From Pacificitalea sp040119125 (GTDB taxonomy: Bacteria; Pseudomonadota; Alphaproteobacteria; Rhodobacterales; Rhodobacteraceae), in contig JBEDTR010000008.1 of the NCBI GenBank assembly GCA_040119125.1, positions 124,001 to 188,000 on the forward strand: a stretch of DNA of 64,000 bases, in the 5' to 3' direction. A model generated the notes under the pieces. It did not search any database, was not told the origin of the DNA, and saw only the letters and a list, made by a program, of their open reading frames with translations. This document shows positions 60,757-64,000 of this stretch, piece by piece. Every line of letters begins with the position of its first letter. Positions within the stretch are counted from its first letter, which is position 1. The position numbers and the translations under genes were made by a program.

Positions 60757-61503
60757 TCAGGCCCTGCCCGTCCAGTCGGGCGCGGCAAGATCGGGGGTCA
60801 GCCCCGAAAGGATCTCGCCGCATTCGTAAATCGGTGTCGTCGCGCCAAAACCGGGCGCTTCGGGGCGGATGATCTCCACCGGGGAATAGTCATCGGTCAG
60901 GCTGTCGCCGTCCTGGTGGTAGGTCTCGATCCCGGTCAGGAACAGACGCTCATCCTCCAGCACATATTGGATGCCTTCGCCGCGATAGATTTCCTGCCCG
61001 CTTTCGGCCTCAGAGCGGATGTCGAATTCCAGCACGCGCAGCGGCTCACCGTCGATCACACGGGTCTCATCGGTCAACGCATCATGGCCCGCATAGCGGA
61101 TGGTGCGGCTGGCCCCGTCGATCAGCTCTTGCATGGCAAAGGCGTAGCTGTCGCTGCCGGTCGACAGCAGCGCGCGGATGTCGATCGGGTCGGCAGGCGC
61201 ACCCTTCAACGTTTCGCGGCTGCCATCGGCATAGGACTGCAAATATATCCACTGATAGCCGGGATCGGTCAGCGAAATGGAATAGAGCCCTTCTCCGTCA
61301 AAGAACGCCTCCCATGTCGTGCCCTCTGGCGCCGCGTCACAGCGCCAGAACAGCGAGGTGCCGCATTGTTTGTATTGCACCGTCAGGATGGCGGAACAGC
61401 CTTCGGGCACCAGCGCCTCCGCCGACTGCCCATGCGCGACACCAGCCGGCAGCGCAACGCTGGCGGTCAGGATCAGGGCAGAGAGGGCAGAGCGCAGCGG
61501 CAT
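60757..61503 (-). CDS. Exported protein of unknown function in the glt operon
   Basis: A 248-residue protein with a signal peptide (MPLRSALSALILTASVALPAG, cleavage near AHG-QS) and four or more Cys residues in the first part of the mature protein (EGCSAILTVQYKQCGTSLFWRCDA), suggesting disulfides in the periplasm. No domain family is recognised. It sits between gltD and gltB, all on the minus strand with gaps of about 100 and 80 bases. ATG 61503 is chosen because the 26 residues before it in the longer frame lack signal-peptide character. Confidence 0.75.
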   Translation of the reverse strand: MPLRSALSALILTASVALPAGVAHGQSAEALVPEGCSAILTVQYKQCGTSLFWRCDAAPEGTTWEAFFDGEGLYSISLTDPGYQWIYLQSYADGSRETLKGAPADPIDIRALLSTGSDSYAFAMQELIDGASRTIRYAGHDALTDETRVIDGEPLRVLEFDIRSEAESGQEIYRGEGIQYVLEDERLFLTGIETYHQDGDSLTDDYSPVEIIRPEAPGFGATTPIYECGEILSGLTPDLAAPDWTGRA

Positions 61504-61604
61504 CAGCGAAATCTCGGGTTCAGGGTCAAAGTCGACTTCAGGGTCAGTGACGGGCGGGGCCGATATCGGCCGCCGCCCCATGTCATAGAGTGCAGATCAG
61601 GCGA

Positions 61605-63038
61605 TTATTCCGCAGCGACCATATCGGCGGTGGACAGCTGTTCGAGAACCGCATCCGCGGCCTCGCGGCCATCGCGGATCGCCCAGACGACAAGGCTCGC
61701 ACCGCGCACGATGTCACCCACCGCGTAAACGCCCGGCAGGCTGGTCTCATGGGTGCGGAAATCGGCCTTCACGGTGCCCCAACGGGTCACTTCCAGCGCG
61801 TCTTCGCCCCAAAGCGTCGGCAGATCCTCGGGCTCGAAGCCGAGCGCCTTGATCACCAGATCCGCGTCCTCGACATAATCGGCACCTTCGATCACCTCAG
61901 GTGACTGACGGCCCGACGCATCGGGCGCACCCAGACGCATCTGCTGAACCATCACGCCTTCGACGGCATCGCCATGGAAGCCTTTCGGCGCGGAGAGCCA
62001 GACGAATTCGACGCCCTCTTCCTCGGCGTTTTGCACTTCGCGCTGCGAGCCGGGCATGTTGGACCGGTCACGACGATAGAGGCATTTCACGCTGGTCGCG
62101 CCCTGACGGATCGCGGTGCGCACGCAGTCCATTGCGGTATCGCCACCGCCGATGACCACGACGCGCTTGCCCTTGGCGTTCAGCTCACCGCTGTCATATT
62201 CCGGCACATCATCGCCAAAGGACACGCGGTTGGACGCGGTCAGGTAATCAATCGCACGGACGATGCCGTCAGCACCCGATCCGGGGCCCTGCAGATCGCG
62301 GGTCTTATAGACGCCGGTGGCGATCACCACCGCGTCATGCTTGCCCCGGATCGCGGAGAAGGACAGATCTTCGCCGACGTTGCAGTTCAGCACAAACTCG
62401 ACGCCGCCTTGCTCCAGCTGGGAGATGCGGCGCATGACGACGTCTTTCTCCAGCTTGAAGCCGGGAATGCCATAGGTCATCAACCCGCCGCCACGGTCAT
62501 AGCGGTCATAAACAGTCACCTGCACGCCAGCGCGACGCAGCCGGTCAGCGGCGGCCAACCCACCGGGGCCAGCCCCGATGATGGCGACGCTTTCGGCGCG
62601 CTCGATCGACGGGGCGATCGGCTTCACCCAGCCCTTTTCCCAGGCAGTATCGGTGATGTATTTCTCGACCGAGCCGATGGTCACAGTGCCATGGCCCGAC
62701 TGTTCGATCACACAGTTACCTTCGCACAGCCGGTCCTGCGGGCAGATGCGGCCGCAGATCTCGGGGAAGGTGTTGGTGGACTGGCTGATCTCATAGGCTT
62801 CTTCCAGACGGCCGGTCGCCGTCAGGCGCAGCCAGTCGGGGATGTTATTGTGGAGCGGGCAATGCGACTGACAATAGGGCACACCACACTGGCTGCACCG
62901 GCTCGACTGTTCGGCTGCCTTTTCATCGGCGAATTCGGCATAGATCTCGTTGAAGTCCTGCGCACGGTCCCCGGCGGAGCGCTTCGACGGCATCTCCTTC
63001 TCGACCTTCGTGAACTTCAGCATTGGCTGCTTGGCCAT
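61605..63038 (-). CDS. gltD: Glutamate synthase (NADPH), small subunit
   Basis: A 477-residue flavoprotein: N-terminal 4Fe-4S region (CSQCGVPYCQSHCPLHNN, then CGRICPQDRLCEGNCV), FAD site AIIGAGPGGLAAADRLR near 150, YDRYDRGGGLMTYGIPGFKL and NADPH site VVVIGGGDTAMDCVRTA near 290. It passes electrons from NADPH to the large subunit. First gene of the glt operon, read from an AT-rich divergent promoter region shared with uppP. Confidence 0.98.
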   Translation of the reverse strand: MAKQPMLKFTKVEKEMPSKRSAGDRAQDFNEIYAEFADEKAAEQSSRCSQCGVPYCQSHCPLHNNIPDWLRLTATGRLEEAYEISQSTNTFPEICGRICPQDRLCEGNCVIEQSGHGTVTIGSVEKYITDTAWEKGWVKPIAPSIERAESVAIIGAGPGGLAAADRLRRAGVQVTVYDRYDRGGGLMTYGIPGFKLEKDVVMRRISQLEQGGVEFVLNCNVGEDLSFSAIRGKHDAVVIATGVYKTRDLQGPGSGADGIVRAIDYLTASNRVSFGDDVPEYDSGELNAKGKRVVVIGGGDTAMDCVRTAIRQGATSVKCLYRRDRSNMPGSQREVQNAEEEGVEFVWLSAPKGFHGDAVEGVMVQQMRLGAPDASGRQSPEVIEGADYVEDADLVIKALGFEPEDLPTLWGEDALEVTRWGTVKADFRTHETSLPGVYAVGDIVRGASLVVWAIRDGREAADAVLEQLSTADMVAAE

Positions 63039-63266
63039 AGAGCGAACCCCGTCCTTGTGGCGAATACTGACGACCCTCTATTAAACGGGGTCACGGAAGA
63101 AATAAAGTAACTGATGCTGACCTATCAAGAGGTTTTTATAGGCTAGGCACCCCCTATAGGCAGAAAAACGCAGTGTAAAAGGTAAGCATAGTTTCCCTAA
63201 TATATAGATAGTTAATATAAATCAGTATCTTGATAAATATACCAAACCTCTGAAAGGCACCCTCCC
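63039..63266. promoter_or_regulatory. AT-rich divergent promoter region of gltD and uppP
   Basis: A 228-base region without a gene. From about 63160 to 63245 it is strongly AT-rich (runs such as TAATATATAGATAG), unlike the rest of the window. It contains a hairpin TATAGG (63137-63142)/CCTATA (63153-63158) and a wider inverted repeat AGAGGTTT (63128-63135)/AAACCTCT (63244-63251) that brackets the AT-rich part. Promoters for both genes are expected here. Confidence 0.55.
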
Positions 63267-64000
63267 ATGACGCTGTTCTACCTGCTGCTGGTCGCAGTGA
63301 TCCAGGGCATCACCGAATTTCTGCCCGTGTCCTCCTCTGGCCACCTGATTCTGTTACCGAATCTTACCGGCATGGCGGATCAGGGACAGGCAATCGACGT
63401 GGCTGTCCATGTGGGCACCCTGCTGGCGGTGATGCTGTATTTCTGGCGAGACGTCGCCGCCGCGCTGCTGGGGCTAGGGCGCTTGGTGCGGGGTCGGACC
63501 GATACGCCGGGGGCGAAATTGGCACTGCTGTTGATCATCGCAACGGTGCCCGTGGTGCTGGCGGGGCTGGTGCTTAAACTCACCGGGCTGGACGATGCGC
63601 TGCGCAGCGTGGCGGTGATTGGCTGGACGATGCTCATCTTCGGCATCCTGCTCTATTGGGCGGATCAGCGTGGGGCCGAAACCCGCACCACCGGCGATTG
63701 GACCCTGCGCCATGCCATAATCATGGGGCTGTGGCAGGCGGTAGCGTTGATTCCGGGCACCTCGCGGTCGGGCATCACCATCTCCGGCGCACGGCTGCTA
63801 GGCTATGCGCGCGAGGACGCCGCGCGGCTGTCGATGCTGATGTCCATTCCGACGATCATCGCGTCTGGCACGCTGCTAGGGCTGGAGGTCGCGCAGGAGG
63901 GCAACCCCGATATGTGGCGCGCCGCCGGGATCGGCGCGGCATTTGCCTTTGTCGCGGCGCTGCTCGCGCTGACATTGATGATGCGGCTGCTGCGTTCGGT
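63267..64000 (+). CDS. uppP: Undecaprenyl-diphosphate phosphatase (partial, runs off window)
   Basis: Starts with ATG 63267 and stays open to the window end (244 residues seen; the family has about 265-280). The BacA/UppP signatures are present: AVIQGITEFLPVSSSGHLIL at residues 10-29 with the catalytic Glu, and ALIPGTSRSGITISGARLLG near 165. It is an integral membrane enzyme that recycles undecaprenyl diphosphate for cell wall and polysaccharide synthesis. The stop codon lies beyond the window. Confidence 0.96.
   Translation, partial: MTLFYLLLVAVIQGITEFLPVSSSGHLILLPNLTGMADQGQAIDVAVHVGTLLAVMLYFWRDVAAALLGLGRLVRGRTDTPGAKLALLLIIATVPVVLAGLVLKLTGLDDALRSVAVIGWTMLIFGILLYWADQRGAETRTTGDWTLRHAIIMGLWQAVALIPGTSRSGITISGARLLGYAREDAARLSMLMSIPTIIASGTLLGLEVAQEGNPDMWRAAGIGAAFAFVAALLALTLMMRLLRS

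Noticed and set aside
61974..63110. 378-codon plus-strand frame opposite gltD
   Set aside because: Shadow of gltD; no Shine-Dalgarno and no family features.

Overview
This window looks like chromosomal DNA of a GC-rich alphaproteobacterium, most likely of the order Rhodobacterales (Roseobacter/Paracoccus relatives). The basis is indirect: petB-petC followed by housekeeping genes, gltD and gltB with a small exported protein between them, long RTX proteins without classical signal peptides, a XylF-type sugar transporter with a ROK regulator, and pobA/pobR. No rRNA, tRNA, insertion sequence, phage gene or CRISPR array was seen. Most long antisense reading frames are shadows caused by high GC at third codon positions.

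Layout. 1-1210: end of cytochrome b (petB) and cytochrome c1 (petC). 1271-4787: thiBPQ thiamine importer on the minus strand behind a clear TPP riboswitch. 4895-7728: an outer-membrane-type protein, aroC, a PRC-barrel protein and an HU-family protein. 8116-22329: a surface and secretion island holding a sugar transferase, two large RTX proteins with similar C-terminal modules (one with a propeller-like N-terminus, one a subtilisin-like protease with P-domain), two P-loop sulfotransferases, an RgpF/WbsX-type glycan enzyme, a capsule ABC exporter split over divergent operons, and a family 2 glycosyltransferase. The simplest reading is a sulfated surface polysaccharide locus flanked by two type-I-secreted RTX proteins.

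22387-24493: the divergent pobR/pobA pair for 4-hydroxybenzoate. 24595-33556: a xylose region with xylFHG on minus, xylR on plus and xylB on minus. A CRTAC1 (FG-GAP/ASPIC-UnbV) gene follows xylR, and a di-heme cytochrome c peroxidase gene follows xylB; the two meet tail to tail. Three similar AT-rich inverted repeats upstream of xylF, xylR and xylB are candidate XylR operators. xylA is not in the window.

33627-37929: trhO, pncA-pncB (NAD salvage), arfB, a newly noticed 18-codon gene with its own apparent promoter, ideal Shine-Dalgarno and terminator, and yhhQ (queuosine precursor uptake). 38031-46548: a phytase-esterase-like lipoprotein, mepA, an Atg22-like MFS protein, a pair of exported paralogues of which the first is broken by one frameshift, an MltB-type lytic transglycosylase and RNase R. 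46692-55980: an OmpA-family protein, a GNAT protein, a CinA/MoaB-domain protein, sfsA, map, rsmD, a ferredoxin-reductase-like flavoprotein, a Prx5-type peroxiredoxin, queG, a GST and mtgA. 56145-63038: gltD, an exported protein of unknown function, and gltB. An unusually AT-rich divergent promoter region leads to uppP, which runs off the window end.

Several annotated starts are moved downstream from the longest possible frame because of Shine-Dalgarno sites, signal peptides or ATGA overlaps; these choices are stated per gene.
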